Below, in pieces: positions 23,727 through 33,463 of a DNA stretch of 64,000 nucleotides (its first letter is position 1; the number at the start of each line of letters is the position of its first letter). A model generated the notes under the pieces. The model was not told the DNA's origin and searched no databases. It saw only the letters and a program-made list of their open reading frames with translations. Origin of the DNA: Marasmitruncus massiliensis. Its GTDB lineage: Bacteria; Bacillota; Clostridia; Oscillospirales; Ruminococcaceae. The stretch covers positions 1,960,895 to 2,024,894 of the forward strand of contig NZ_FYDE01000005.1 of the NCBI RefSeq assembly GCF_900186535.1. The letters run 5' to 3'. Position numbers and translations under genes: made by a program.

Positions 23727-26042
23727 TTATGCTAGTTTTACACTGCCTTTTTGACTAAAAGTGCCGATGTTGTAGCTGGCGATGTTTCCCGGCGAAAACG
23801 CGTAAAGCAGATCGCCAATGATCAACCCGCGATTGAGTGGGCCGAACCGGTTGTTCCCGGTTCCTGAATCCTGGCGTAAATTGGCTTTCAGCGTAAACCC
23901 GTTTTGTCTATTATATGAAAACACATAATAGCTGTCAACATTACGGCCCTGATTGTCCACGGTATTCACCGGCAGGCCAAGCAGATTGCGGCTTTCATCA
24001 CATAGAACCGCACGATGATTGTCAAGCGCTTCTGAATAGTATTCGCCGCCGTCAATCTGGTATTCCTGTATTTTTTTCATATCAAGTGGATCTGAACTGT
24101 CAAATAAGCTCAAATTAATACCGGCAACCGTTCCGTCCTGGCCGATATTGCGGCCGATCCCGATCAGCAGCCCATCCCCCACTGGATGCAGATATTCCGG
24201 AAGCCCTGATAATTTCAGCTGCCCAAGAAGTACAGGTTTTTGAGGATCAGAGAGGTCGATCACAAAGACCGGATCGCCCTGGCGGTAGGTAACCAGATAG
24301 GCGGTATCTCCTACATAGCGAACGGATTGAACAGTCTCGCCCGGGGCTAGTCCTTCAGCCTTGCCGATGCATTGCATTTCTGCGTCAAGCACATAGAGGC
24401 TATTTGTCGTACCGCCATCCGACTGAGTTGCGGTTACAGCGATTCGCAGTCTGCCATCCGATGATTCACTAAGCGCAAACTGCCCATAAGGGGAACCTGT
24501 CACAGTACCGTCCGCCACAAGCCTAACCTGACTTTTGTTCACGGAAAAACGGATAATCCTGGTGATTTCAAAGTTTTGGCTGCCACTTGCCTGCTGAAAA
24601 TCCGTACGATAGAGGTATAGGTTATTTGGTGACATATAGATGCCGTCACTGCCGCCAAGGATCGCCTGTGTCGCGGATTTACCGGAGCTCGTATCCATAG
24701 CGGAGATCACCGTATAGCTGGCGCGATCAGAATTTGGCAGAATCGCAATCTGATCGGCAGAGAGCAGCTGCGCTCTTGATGACGTACTATCGTATACTGC
24801 CGGGACGAGGCTGCTGAGTTGAGCGTTTTGCATGTCGAACGCAGGGGAAATGCTATAGCTGCTCACAATATAAAGTACGCCGCTTTCCATGCGCGATGAA
24901 ATATAATTGCCGTTTTGTGCGAAAGTTTTGATCATTTTAGGGGCTGAGGGGTCAGAGAGATCAAAGACACAAACCTGCACAGCTTCAGTCGCCTGCACAT
25001 CCGTACGGCTCATATTTTGGTCGGTAGCCGAAGGGTTTTTCTGCTGAAGCTGCCTGACCAAGCTGTCATCGGTCGCGCCTACAATTGTCACCTCCGGTAA
25101 TTTTTCCTGCGGGATAGCATCCGGAGCATTTTCTACTGTAATTAAACGGTCATCACTGACATAGAATTCGGAAACATCATCATCTACCTGTATTTTTGCG
25201 GTAACTTTCATTTTCGCAGCATCGGTAACATAGATATAAGAGCCGACTGAATCATTTTCAGCAAGACTATATAAATAAGCTCCATCCGTCTTTACAATAT
25301 CCGCCTCATCGACCCCGTCTTCCTGAACATTGGTGCCGGTGTACCCGCTCCCGGCAATTTGATCGGAGTTAAGCGAAGCGCTTGTAAAGAGTTCTATTTT
25401 TGAGCTTTTCAGTTCAGGTTGCTGTTCCGTTGTCTCCTGAGAATAGACTTCGTCCGCTGCTTCGTTCCCTTCTGTATTCCGTACTGCGTAACGATCCATG
25501 CCGCCGCCTATCCTGAAAGCGGCATCCCGCAGCTGTGTATAATTGTCGGCGTAATCAACCCCGCCACCCGCATTTAAATCATCTGCCGCCTCATTGGGTT
25601 GTACAGCAGCCTTGCCGGAATCCGAATCCGATTCCTGTCCGGGCGCACCGCCACCCGTATCTCCGCCGCCCATGCCTGCACGGTCCTCCAACGCGCGCAA
25701 TGCATATTCCGGAGCAAGTTGCGTGTCGGCCGCTTCCTTTGAGACTGACATCTCAGAAGAAACCATGGATGAGGACTTGCTGCCCGTCCCTCTTAAAGCG
25801 TAGACAGAACCTGCGACAACCACAAAACAGGCTGCAATCGCTGCCAATGGTTTCAGCCATAGCACTTTATGGTTCTTTTCTACCTTTGGCTCCTGTTCAA
25901 CTTTCTCAAGCAGCTTTAGCATAGAGTCCGCTTCGAGTGAATGCGGAAGCCGGATTTCGCGATTTAACTTGTCAAATTGTCCGCGCAGAAATTCCAAATC
26001 CTGTTCCATTTCCAATTTTTTATCCGGATTCAACCCATTCAC
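23727..26042 (-). CDS. Membrane-anchored beta-propeller protein, sigma-factor partner
   Basis: 771 residues. A cytoplasmic N-terminus (1-62, predicted helical), one membrane segment (~63-82), an extracellular low-complexity linker rich in Ser, Gly and Asp (~85-215), then a large beta-propeller (~225-771) of the secreted Beta_propel type, with repeated units such as GAYLYSLAENDSVGSYIYV, VCVFDLSDPSAPKMIKTF and VFVIDLSDPQKPVLLGQL. It overlaps the ECF sigma gene by 4 bases. This arrangement suggests the N-terminus acts as an anti-sigma domain and the propeller as outside sensor. No zinc anti-sigma motif is seen, so that role is inferred. Confidence 0.82.
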   Translation of the reverse strand: MNGLNPDKKLEMEQDLEFLRGQFDKLNREIRLPHSLEADSMLKLLEKVEQEPKVEKNHKVLWLKPLAAIAACFVVVAGSVYALRGTGSKSSSMVSSEMSVSKEAADTQLAPEYALRALEDRAGMGGGDTGGGAPGQESDSDSGKAAVQPNEAADDLNAGGGVDYADNYTQLRDAAFRIGGGMDRYAVRNTEGNEAADEVYSQETTEQQPELKSSKIELFTSASLNSDQIAGSGYTGTNVQEDGVDEADIVKTDGAYLYSLAENDSVGSYIYVTDAAKMKVTAKIQVDDDVSEFYVSDDRLITVENAPDAIPQEKLPEVTIVGATDDSLVRQLQQKNPSATDQNMSRTDVQATEAVQVCVFDLSDPSAPKMIKTFAQNGNYISSRMESGVLYIVSSYSISPAFDMQNAQLSSLVPAVYDSTSSRAQLLSADQIAILPNSDRASYTVISAMDTSSGKSATQAILGGSDGIYMSPNNLYLYRTDFQQASGSQNFEITRIIRFSVNKSQVRLVADGTVTGSPYGQFALSESSDGRLRIAVTATQSDGGTTNSLYVLDAEMQCIGKAEGLAPGETVQSVRYVGDTAYLVTYRQGDPVFVIDLSDPQKPVLLGQLKLSGLPEYLHPVGDGLLIGIGRNIGQDGTVAGINLSLFDSSDPLDMKKIQEYQIDGGEYYSEALDNHRAVLCDESRNLLGLPVNTVDNQGRNVDSYYVFSYNRQNGFTLKANLRQDSGTGNNRFGPLNRGLIIGDLLYAFSPGNIASYNIGTFSQKGSVKLA

Positions 26043-26578
26043 TCCTTTCCCTGACCTTCAAGCTGCACGCGCAGCTTTTTTAAGGTACGGTGCAGTTTAG
26101 AACTGACCGTTCCCTGAGGGGCGCCGAGAATTTCAGCGGTTTCCCGCACAGTATATCCTTGAACCACAGCCAGGGCCACGATTTCACGTTCCTGATGAGA
26201 CAGCATTTCCAGCGCATGAAGCAACGCAATGCGGTTGGAAGAACTTTCTTCCACATTGTTTCCCTCTTCGCTCAGATCCAGGAAGTCATCAATATCCAAC
26301 TGGTTTCTGCCGGAAATGTACTGCCCGATCTTTCGTTTGCAGCGAATCGACAAAATTCGCATAATCCATGGCTTAAAACTGTTGTCATCCCGCAAATTTT
26401 TAATTCCTTTATAAGCCTCTATAAAAGTTTCACTCACCACATCCTGCGCGTCGTGCGCGTTTCCCAGCGAATAAAGTGCAACCTTATAGAGGTCATCGGC
26501 AATCTGCCGATAAACCTCAGCAAAACTCTCCTTATCGCCCAGCCGTGCCTGCTTCACCGCGTTTATATCAACTACCAT
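26039..26578 (-). CDS. ECF-type RNA polymerase sigma factor
   Basis: 179 residues. Region 2 holds ADDLYKVALYSLGNAHDAQDVVSETFIEAYKGIKNLRD and PWIMRILSIRCKRK. Region 4 is EMLSHQEREIVALAVVQGYTVRETAEILGAPQGTVSSKLHRTLKKLR, a helix-turn-helix for -35 binding. Start ATG 26576-26578. It is cotranscribed with the beta-propeller membrane protein, which probably controls its activity. I see no clear autoregulated promoter. Confidence 0.93.
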   Translation of the reverse strand: MVVDINAVKQARLGDKESFAEVYRQIADDLYKVALYSLGNAHDAQDVVSETFIEAYKGIKNLRDDNSFKPWIMRILSIRCKRKIGQYISGRNQLDIDDFLDLSEEGNNVEESSSNRIALLHALEMLSHQEREIVALAVVQGYTVRETAEILGAPQGTVSSKLHRTLKKLRVQLEGQGKE

Positions 26579-26666
26579 CACTTACCACCATTTTGCATGC
26601 AACGGTTCACTCATAAAGTGGACTCCATCTATCATTTTACTGCATCCTCTCCAGAACAAATTTTGG

Positions 26667-26703
26667 AAAAAGGGCATGCCGTCTGCATCTTCCGGCATGC
26701 CCT
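26667..26703 (-). terminator. Terminator of the small hypothetical gene
   Basis: On the minus strand AGGGCATGCCG (26693-26703) pairs with CGGCATGCCCT (26671-26681), followed by TTTTT. Confidence 0.85.
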
Positions 26704-26740
26704 ATATTATATCATATTTTCTTTTGCTAGCCAATCAATA

Positions 26741-27049
26741 TTATTCCTCAACAATTTCCTCATCAGATATGTCGGCAGGATGTTCCACCCTTAATATCGC
26801 GTAAGCGCAGGTGGTAACCACCGCTAAAAAATTTGCCAGCAGATTAATCTGTTCCTCTGACAGACTATCGCAAAGAATATTGGCGACCGTGGCAGCGGCA
26901 TAAATAAACTGTGCGCCCTGCCCTGTTCTTCTGCAAACCGTGTTTTTATTACTCTCGCTCTTTTTTATTTTCTTTACTTCACGCAGAGCTTCCAATATTT
27001 CTTCTGTACTGATATTTTCCAAGCCTTTGGAATCGAAACCTGAACTCAC
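26741..27049 (-). CDS. Small conserved hypothetical protein
   Basis: About 102 residues. A charged, lysine-rich N-terminal half (EEILEALREVKKIKKSESNK) and a moderately hydrophobic C-terminal half (FIYAAATVANILCDSLSEEQINLLANFLAVVTTCAYAILRVE) ending in an acidic tail. The C-terminal half resembles small clostridial DUF proteins of the DUF6774 kind, but I am not certain. I prefer GTG 27049 after GGAGGTGG; an in-frame ATG at 27067 lies inside that binding site. It is between the sigma operon and purD, with its own terminator. Confidence 0.65.
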   Translation of the reverse strand: MSSGFDSKGLENISTEEILEALREVKKIKKSESNKNTVCRRTGQGAQFIYAAATVANILCDSLSEEQINLLANFLAVVTTCAYAILRVEHPADISDEEIVEE

Positions 27050-27100
27050 GCCGCATACCACCTCCATACTATTCTATGCTTTGAGTGATATCGATGAGCC

Positions 27101-27131
27101 AAAAAAAGAGCGGCAGCTTTTATGCTGCCGT
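27101..27131 (-). terminator. Terminator of the purine operon
   Basis: On the minus strand CGGCAGC (27124-27130) pairs with GCTGCCG (27111-27117), followed by TTTTTTT. It lies 12 bases after the purD stop. Confidence 0.9.
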
Positions 27132-27142
27132 TCAAACAGGAC

Positions 27143-28408
27143 CTAGTTCTTTGCGCCGATATCCCTGCGGTAGTGTACGCCCCCGAAGGATATTTTTTCC
27201 GCGGCCTGATAAGCTTTTTTCAGCGCATCGTTTCCGGTCGGTGCAGTTGCCACTAGCCCAAGGACGCGCCCTCCCGCGGTTTTATAAACGCCGTCCTCGA
27301 ATTTTGTTCCCGCGTGATAGATGGTGGCACCTTCCATCTGACCCTGCTGATTCAGCCCCGAAATCGGGAAGCCTGTCTGATAGCTCACAGGATAACCCCC
27401 GCTTGCCAGAACAACGCAGGCCGCATGCAAATCAGAAAATTCCACCTTCACTTTATCAAGACGCTTATCCCAAACCGCAAGCATAATCTCCAGCAGATCG
27501 GTTTTCAAAAGCGGCAGCACTACCTGCGTCTCAGGGTCGCCAAAGCGGCAGTTGTATTCTATCACATACGGGCCTTTGGGAGTAATCATCAGCCCAAAAA
27601 ACAGGCAACCTGAAAATGGCCTGCCTTCCGCTTTCATCGCTTCAACCGTAGGCTGGAAGATCGTCTTCATGCAGCGTTCGGCTATTTCAGCTGTATAATG
27701 CCGGTTGGGCGCCACTGTTCCCATCCCGCCGGTATTTAACCCCTGATCATGATCCAGCGCGCGTTTATGGTCCATAGCGGACACCATGGGGACAATCGTA
27801 TTTCCGTCGCAGAATGCCAGCACGCTTGCTTCGGGTCCGGTTAAAAATTCCTCAATCACCACACGGTTACCCGAAGCGCCGAACACCTTGTCCTCCATAA
27901 TGGAATGGATTCCCTCCTCGGCCTCGCTCATGCTGTTTACAATCAGCACACCTTTTCCCAGTGCCAGTCCGTCCGCTTTTATGACAACGGGAAACTGTCC
28001 GCGCGCTCTGATATAGGAAACCGCATCCGCCGCATCGTCGAAGGTCTCGTAGGTTGCGGTGGGAATCCCATATTTTTTCATTAGATTTTTGGAAAAAACC
28101 TTGCTCCCCTCAATCTGGGCCGCAGCAGCGGTCGGTCCGAACGTTTTTATGCCGGCATTATTCATCGCGTCAACCATACCGAACACCAGCGGATCATCCG
28201 GAGTTACAACAGCAAAATCAATTTTCTTCTCTTTTGCAATTGCGACCATGCCCTGCACATCGCATGCTTTTACAGGCAGGCAAACCGCGTCTGCCGCAAT
28301 ACCGCCGTTGCCCGGCGCGCAGTAAATAGTCTGGGCAAGAGGATTTTCTTTCAGTTTGCGGATGATTGCATGCTCACGCCCGCCGGAACCAATTACTAAA
28401 ATATTCAC
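27143..28408 (-). CDS. purD: Phosphoribosylamine-glycine ligase (GAR synthetase)
   Basis: Second step of purine synthesis: phosphoribosylamine + glycine + ATP to GAR. 421 residues. ATP-grasp enzyme with the start NILVIGSGGREHAIIRKL, the ATP-grasp region FPVVIKADGLALGKGVLIV, GPEASVLAFCDG and GFINPE-like YNCRFGDPETQVVLPLL. The start chosen is GTG 28406-28408, 7 bases after AGGAGG. A longer frame would overlap the AICAR transformylase gene. Last gene of the pur operon. Confidence 0.97.
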   Translation of the reverse strand: MNILVIGSGGREHAIIRKLKENPLAQTIYCAPGNGGIAADAVCLPVKACDVQGMVAIAKEKKIDFAVVTPDDPLVFGMVDAMNNAGIKTFGPTAAAAQIEGSKVFSKNLMKKYGIPTATYETFDDAADAVSYIRARGQFPVVIKADGLALGKGVLIVNSMSEAEEGIHSIMEDKVFGASGNRVVIEEFLTGPEASVLAFCDGNTIVPMVSAMDHKRALDHDQGLNTGGMGTVAPNRHYTAEIAERCMKTIFQPTVEAMKAEGRPFSGCLFFGLMITPKGPYVIEYNCRFGDPETQVVLPLLKTDLLEIMLAVWDKRLDKVKVEFSDLHAACVVLASGGYPVSYQTGFPISGLNQQGQMEGATIYHAGTKFEDGVYKTAGGRVLGLVATAPTGNDALKKAYQAAEKISFGGVHYRRDIGAKN

Positions 28409-28427
28409 TGGACGGCCTCCTATCAAT

Positions 28428-29606
28428 TCAATGGTGGAACAGACGGACACCTGTAAAGGCCATCGCAATTCCATATTTATCGCAGGTGTCGATCACGTTG
28501 TCGTCGCGGATGGAACCGCCCGGCTGTGCAATGTATTGCACGCCGGAACGATGCGCGCGTTCGATATTATCGCCGAACGGGAAAAAGGCGTCGGAGCCGA
28601 GAGATACGCCTGTCAGCCGGTTCAGCCATGCGCGTTTTTCTTCTCTGGTGAATACTTCCGGTTTCTCTGTAAAAAAGTTTTCCCAGATACCGTCCGCCAG
28701 TACATCCATGTAATCGTCGGAAAGATAAACATCAATCGTGTTATCGCGGTCCGGCCGGCGGATATCCGCTTTGAAGGGCAAGGACAGCACTTTGGGGTTC
28801 TGGCGCAGCCACCAGATGTCCGCCTTGTTGCCGGCCAGGCGGGTACAATGAATCCGGGACTGCTGACCCGCCCCAATGCCGATTGCCTGTCCGTCCTTAA
28901 CATAGCATACCGAGTTCGATTGTGTATACTTTAACGTGATAAGCGCAATTAAAAGGTCCCGTTTAGCCTGTTTAGGCAGATCCTTGTTCTTTGTGATCAG
29001 GTTTCCCAGCAGAGATTCGTCCAGTCTGATCTCGTTTCTCCCCTGCTCAAAGGTTATGCCGTAAACATCCTTGCGCTCTATCGACGCAGGAACATAATCG
29101 GGGTCTATTTTCACGACGTTGTAGCCACCCTTGCGCTTTGTTTTCAGAATTTTAAGCGCTTCGTCGGTATAACCCGGTGCGATGATGCCGTCGGAAACCT
29201 CGCGCGCCAGCAAAGTTGCCGTTTCGGCGTCACAGATATCGGATAGCGCCGCCCAGTCTCCATAACTGCTCATGCGGTCTGCGCCTCTGGCCCGCGCGTA
29301 AGCACTGGCTATCGGGGAAAGCTTTAGATCCTCCACAAAGCAAATCCGCTTTTCCACAGGGGAAAGCGGCAACCCCACAGCCGCACCGGCCGGGCTGACA
29401 TGCTTAAAAGAAGCGGCAGACGGAAGCCCTGTGGCCGCTTTCAGCTCCCGGACCAGCTGCCAGCTGTTGAACGCATCCAGAAAATTGATATACCCCGGCT
29501 TTCCGTTGAGTACTTCGACCGGCAGTTCTCCGTCCTGCATAGAAATACGTGCCGGCTTCTGATTTGGATTACAGCCGTATTTTAATTCCAGTTCCCGCGC
29601 CATCAT
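28428..29606 (-). CDS. Stand-alone AICAR transformylase (PurH without cyclohydrolase domain)
   Basis: 392 residues of the AICAR formyltransferase type: LELKYGCNPNQKPARI, the catalytic ASFKHVSPAGAAVG (Lys-His pair), NSVCYVKDGQAIGIGAGQQSRIHCTRLAG, FFPFGDNIERAHRSGV and a final QPGGSIRDDNVIDTCDKYGIAMAFTGVRLFHH. Canonical PurH (~510 residues) begins with an MGS-like IMP cyclohydrolase domain of ~200 residues that is missing here. It transfers the formyl group of 10-formyl-THF to AICAR to give FAICAR. Ring closure is probably done by the neighbouring PurO-like protein. Start ATG 29606 after GGAGG. Confidence 0.93.
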   Translation of the reverse strand: MMARELELKYGCNPNQKPARISMQDGELPVEVLNGKPGYINFLDAFNSWQLVRELKAATGLPSAASFKHVSPAGAAVGLPLSPVEKRICFVEDLKLSPIASAYARARGADRMSSYGDWAALSDICDAETATLLAREVSDGIIAPGYTDEALKILKTKRKGGYNVVKIDPDYVPASIERKDVYGITFEQGRNEIRLDESLLGNLITKNKDLPKQAKRDLLIALITLKYTQSNSVCYVKDGQAIGIGAGQQSRIHCTRLAGNKADIWWLRQNPKVLSLPFKADIRRPDRDNTIDVYLSDDYMDVLADGIWENFFTEKPEVFTREEKRAWLNRLTGVSLGSDAFFPFGDNIERAHRSGVQYIAQPGGSIRDDNVIDTCDKYGIAMAFTGVRLFHH

Positions 29607-29615
29607 GCTGCCTCC

Positions 29616-30320
29616 TCAATGATTTTTATTGATGATTCGCGTTTCGTACGTTCCGTCCGCGAGACTGATAAAGCGGATGAACAGCGAAACCTTGTTTTCC
29701 TGATTCAGGCTCTCCCAGACTGAACTGGAAAGCGCGTCGATGCCGCCTTTTAACGACACCTCTTCCGGTTCCCCGGAAAAAGAGGGAATCGGGCTGCCGT
29801 CGCAGCGATAAGTATGGATAAAATGGCCTGTTCCCGCTGCTGTGCTGTCATATTCATAGAAGAAGCGTCGGATAAAATCGGAATCCCCGTCCGCGCTTTT
29901 CAAAATGGAAAACCGGTAGCCGGAATTCTGTACCAGGCCGGAGATGCGCGGTGTAAAATTGGGTGCGTCCGGCTCAAAGGTGCGGGTGCGCAAAGCGTCA
30001 CCAAATGTTTTTCCCAGACGGAGGAAGTCCTGAATCGTGTCCGTCTGGTCGCCGTTGGTTACAATGGTTGCGCCGTCTAAAACACGGACCGGATGGTAAA
30101 TAATCAGGCTGGGGTCAGTTAGTTTTGCCGGGTCAAACGCCTGCGTACGGATACCGTCCCCGTCGGTTACAAAAATGCGGTTCCGGCTGTTCTCGCTGCG
30201 GCCCATAATGAAATAGACAACCACCATGCTCTTTGCGTCTTCACTGCGCCCGATCACGATTCCTCTTCCCGGATACGCATTCTCTTTCAATAGCGCCTCT
30301 ATTGGGGAAAGCTGCTTCAT
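29616..30320 (-). CDS. purO: PurO-like IMP cyclohydrolase
   Basis: 234 residues. The start NAYPGRGIVIGRSEDAKSMVVVYFIMGRSENSRNR is the signature of the PurO/IMP_cyclohyd family, first known from archaea, which closes FAICAR to IMP. DPSLIIYHPVRVLDG and TRTFEPDAPNFTPRISGLV also fit. It lies 9 bases upstream of the AICAR transformylase gene that lacks its own cyclohydrolase domain, so the two together replace PurH. ATG 30318-30320 preferred over GTG 30329, which is inside the GGGAGTGGAG binding site. Confidence 0.88.
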   Translation of the reverse strand: MKQLSPIEALLKENAYPGRGIVIGRSEDAKSMVVVYFIMGRSENSRNRIFVTDGDGIRTQAFDPAKLTDPSLIIYHPVRVLDGATIVTNGDQTDTIQDFLRLGKTFGDALRTRTFEPDAPNFTPRISGLVQNSGYRFSILKSADGDSDFIRRFFYEYDSTAAGTGHFIHTYRCDGSPIPSFSGEPEEVSLKGGIDALSSSVWESLNQENKVSLFIRFISLADGTYETRIINKNH

Positions 30321-30338
30321 CTGCTCCACTCCCTCTCA

Positions 30339-30938
30339 TTACTTGATTTTGCCTTCGCAGAAAAGCGAAACCGCTCTGGGAAGCAGTTCCCATTCGGCCT
30401 GTTCCATAACCCTTTTCTGCAGGGTTTCCGGCGTGTCGCCCTCTTCGACCGGAACCGCCTTTTGTAAAATAATCTGCCCGCCGTCGGTCACCTGATCGAC
30501 AAAGTGAACGGTAGCCCCCGTTACCTTAACGCCGTAACGCAACGCTTCCTCATGAACTTTTAATCCGTAAAACCCGTCCCCGCAAAAGGAGGGAATCAGC
30601 GACGGGTGCACATTGATGATCCGGCGGTCGTATGCCTGAACGACCGTCTCGCCAAGGATGCACAGGAATCCGGCCAGTACCACCAGATCGGCCTGCAGTT
30701 TCCGCAGCTCCGCTAAAAGCGCCGAATCATAATCCTCGCGGGAAGAAAAACTCCTGCGCGACAGAACCACCGCAGGTATTCCGGCTTTTTTCGCGCGCTC
30801 CAAGGCGAAAACGTCTTCCCTGGAACTGATCACGCCCACAATCTCGCCGTTCTTGATCTCTCCCCGGTCCTGTGCGTCAATCAGCGCCTGCAGATTGGTC
30901 CCGCCGCCGGAAACCAACACCACAACTCTTTTCAGCAT
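30339..30938 (-). CDS. purN: Phosphoribosylglycinamide formyltransferase
   Basis: Third step: GAR + 10-formyl-THF to FGAR. 199 residues. [17 protein letters not shown] at the start, the catalytic Asn-His in [14 protein letters not shown] (near 107-120) and the late Asp in [13 protein letters not shown] are intact. It overlaps the 3' end of purM by 7 bases, so it is translationally coupled. Confidence 0.97.
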   Translation of the reverse strand: MLKRVVVLVSGGGTNLQALIDAQDRGEIKNGEIVGVISSREDVFALERAKKAGIPAVVLSRRSFSSREDYDSALLAELRKLQADLVVLAGFLCILGETVVQAYDRRIINVHPSLIPSFCGDGFYGLKVHEEALRYGVKVTGATVHFVDQVTDGGQIILQKAVPVEEGDTPETLQKRVMEQAEWELLPRAVSLFCEGKIK

Positions 30939-31972
30939 AGCTCGATTCCCTTTTCGCCGTTCTCGATAAAGCCGATCACGTGGGCATCTTCCCCGTTTGC
31001 GTTCAGAATCTCCACCGCTTTTTGCGCATCCTGCTTGCCGACAATTAAAATCATGCCGGTGCCCATATTGAAGGTGTTGTACATATCGCGCTCCGGAATT
31101 TTTCCGGTTTTTTGAATGATATCGAAAATCGGCAGAGTGCCGGCAGTTTTTTTGCTGATCTTCGCGCGTTTCCCCTCAGGTAAAGCGCGGGGAATATTTT
31201 CATAAAATCCGCCGCCGGTGATATGGGAGACGGATTTCACCGTCAGCTGTTCCATAACGGCAAGGACCGGCTTCACATAGATTTTTGTGGGTGCGAGCAA
31301 CGCTTCGCCGAGCGACATGCCAAGTTCGTCATAGCGCTTGTTTAGGCCGCCGTTGTTTTCGACATCGAACACCTTGCGCACCAGAGAAAATCCATTGGAA
31401 TGAACGCCGCTTGAGCGGATACCTACCAGCACATCCCCCGCCGCCACAGAATTTTTATCCAGAATACGGGATTTGTCCACCGCGCCTACCGCGAATCCGG
31501 CGAGATCATACTCATCCTCCGGATAAAATCCCGGCATCTCGGCGGTTTCGCCGCCGTTCAGGACACAGCCGGCCTGCACGCACCCTTCCGCGACGCCCGA
31601 CACAATGGACGCGATTTTTTCGGGGAGATTCTTGCCGCAGGCGATATAATCCAAAAACAGCAGGGGCTTTGCTCCGCAGCAGATGATATCATTGACACAC
31701 ATTGCCACGCAGTCAATGCCCACGGTATCATGCTTGTCCATCAAGAATGCAAGCTTCAGCTTCGTGCCGACGCCATCCGTTCCGGCGCACAGCACCGGAT
31801 GAGGCATCCCCGACAGATCCAGCTCAAACAGGCCGCCGAAGCCGCCGATATCGCCCAGAAGCCCGGGAAGCGCGGTGCGGGCGACATGCTGTTTCATCAG
31901 CTCGACCGCCCTGTATCCGGCAGTAACGTCGACACCTGCCGCCTTATAGGAATCGGAATAGCTATTCTCCAT
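30932..31972 (-). CDS. purM: Phosphoribosylformylglycinamidine cyclo-ligase (AIR synthetase)
   Basis: Fifth step: FGAM + ATP to AIR. 346 residues. [61 protein letters not shown] and [14 protein letters not shown] are PurM signatures, with a final GTGMILIV region. It overlaps the end of purF by 11 bases. Confidence 0.97.
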   Translation of the reverse strand: MENSYSDSYKAAGVDVTAGYRAVELMKQHVARTALPGLLGDIGGFGGLFELDLSGMPHPVLCAGTDGVGTKLKLAFLMDKHDTVGIDCVAMCVNDIICCGAKPLLFLDYIACGKNLPEKIASIVSGVAEGCVQAGCVLNGGETAEMPGFYPEDEYDLAGFAVGAVDKSRILDKNSVAAGDVLVGIRSSGVHSNGFSLVRKVFDVENNGGLNKRYDELGMSLGEALLAPTKIYVKPVLAVMEQLTVKSVSHITGGGFYENIPRALPEGKRAKISKKTAGTLPIFDIIQKTGKIPERDMYNTFNMGTGMILIVGKQDAQKAVEILNANGEDAHVIGFIENGEKGIELC

Positions 31973-33416
31973 CTGATTCTACCTCCTGCTTTCCATGGTG
32001 CCCAATTTTCATCTCAAACTTGTCTTTCTGCATTTCATCGGGTACTTTGATGGGATATTCCCCGGTAAAGCAGCCAACGCAGAAACCGCAGCCTGCGCCT
32101 TCCGCAATCGACTTCACGCCTTCCACACTCAGGTAGTTGAGCGAATCCACGCCGATCTCCTTTGCGATTTCCGGAACCGAAAGCCTGCATGCAATCAGCT
32201 TGTCACGGCTGTCGATATCTGTCCCGAAAAAACATGGATTCTTGAAAGGCGGCGCCGAAACAGCAAAGTGGACCTCTGTCGCGCCCGCTTCACGCAGCAG
32301 ATGCACGATTCGCGCGCAGGTGGTGCCGCGCACGATAGAGTCATCCACCAGTACGACCCGCTTCCCGCGCACGGTTTCGGAGATGACATTCAATTTAATC
32401 CGTACAGAATTTTCTCGCTGTCCCTGAGACGGCTGGATGAAAGTCCGTCCGACATAGCGGTTCTTGATAAAACCGACCCCATACGGAATTCCCGATTCCT
32501 TCGAATAGCCCAATGCGGCATCCAGCCCCGAGTCCGGAACACCGATGACCACGTCGGCATCCACAGGCTGTTCCCGATAGAGAATCCTGCCGGCTTTCTG
32601 ACGGGCCGCGTGAACGCTGACTCCTTCTATGACAGAATCGGGACGTGCAAAATAAACATATTCAAACACACAGATGCTGCCCTTGTTCCCACAGTGGGCT
32701 TTGATGCTGCGCAGCTGTCCGTCTTCAGCAACAACGATTTCACCCGGCTCCATATCGCGCAGGAACTGCGCTCCCACACTGTCCAGCGCGCAGGATTCCG
32801 AAGCAAAAACATAGCCGCCGTCTTCCAGCCTTCCGATGCAGAGCGGGCGGAACCCGTTCGGGTCACGCGCGGCAATGAGCTTCTTTGGGGACATGATGAT
32901 CAGGGAATACGCGCCCTTGATGGAATACATCGCTTTGGCGACCGCTTCTTCAATGCTGGGGGACATCAGACGCTCACGCGTAATCAGATAACTGATGACC
33001 TCCGTATCGTTGGTCGTATGAAAAATTGCGCCGTTCAGTTCCAGCTGTCTGCGCAGTTCGGGGGCATTTACAAGGTTGCCGTTGTGCGCAAGCGCCATGG
33101 TTCCTTTGCAATGGCGCACTACCAATGGCTGGGCGTTAACCGCGTTGGAATTACCCGTGGTGGAATAGCGGCAGTGCCCCACGGCCATGGTTCCCTGCCC
33201 CAGTTTTTCCAGCGCGTCTTTATTGAACACCTCGGGAACAAGGCCCAGGTTTTTATAACAGTTAATTACGCCGTCGTCATTCACCGCGATACCGCAGCTT
33301 TCCTGTCCGCGGTGCTGGAGCGCATAGAGCGCAAAATAGGTGCTTGTCGCCACATCGGCGCGGCGGGTTTCATAGATACCGAACACCCCGCACTCCTCAT
33401 GGAGTTTATCAAACAT
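31962..33416 (-). CDS. purF: Amidophosphoribosyltransferase
   Basis: Committed first step: PRPP + glutamine to phosphoribosylamine. 484 residues. It begins [13 protein letters not shown]: an eight-residue propeptide is cut to expose the catalytic Cys 9 of the Ntn glutaminase domain (1-~240, with [12 protein letters not shown] and HNGNLVNA). The PRTase domain follows with [19 protein letters not shown]-terminal cysteines ([14 protein letters not shown]) fit the iron-sulfur form of Bacillus type. ATG 33416 after GGAG. Confidence 0.97.
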   Translation of the reverse strand: MFDKLHEECGVFGIYETRRADVATSTYFALYALQHRGQESCGIAVNDDGVINCYKNLGLVPEVFNKDALEKLGQGTMAVGHCRYSTTGNSNAVNAQPLVVRHCKGTMALAHNGNLVNAPELRRQLELNGAIFHTTNDTEVISYLITRERLMSPSIEEAVAKAMYSIKGAYSLIIMSPKKLIAARDPNGFRPLCIGRLEDGGYVFASESCALDSVGAQFLRDMEPGEIVVAEDGQLRSIKAHCGNKGSICVFEYVYFARPDSVIEGVSVHAARQKAGRILYREQPVDADVVIGVPDSGLDAALGYSKESGIPYGVGFIKNRYVGRTFIQPSQGQRENSVRIKLNVISETVRGKRVVLVDDSIVRGTTCARIVHLLREAGATEVHFAVSAPPFKNPCFFGTDIDSRDKLIACRLSVPEIAKEIGVDSLNYLSVEGVKSIAEGAGCGFCVGCFTGEYPIKVPDEMQKDKFEMKIGHHGKQEVESDGE

Positions 33417-33463
33417 GGATCCATCTCCTCACAAACTTCGGCGCAGCAGCCGTAAACGGGTTC

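Noticed and set aside
31995-33455. 486-codon open frame on the plus strand
   Set aside because: It lies entirely opposite purF, which has all catalytic motifs. No binding site or recognisable protein; an antisense shadow.
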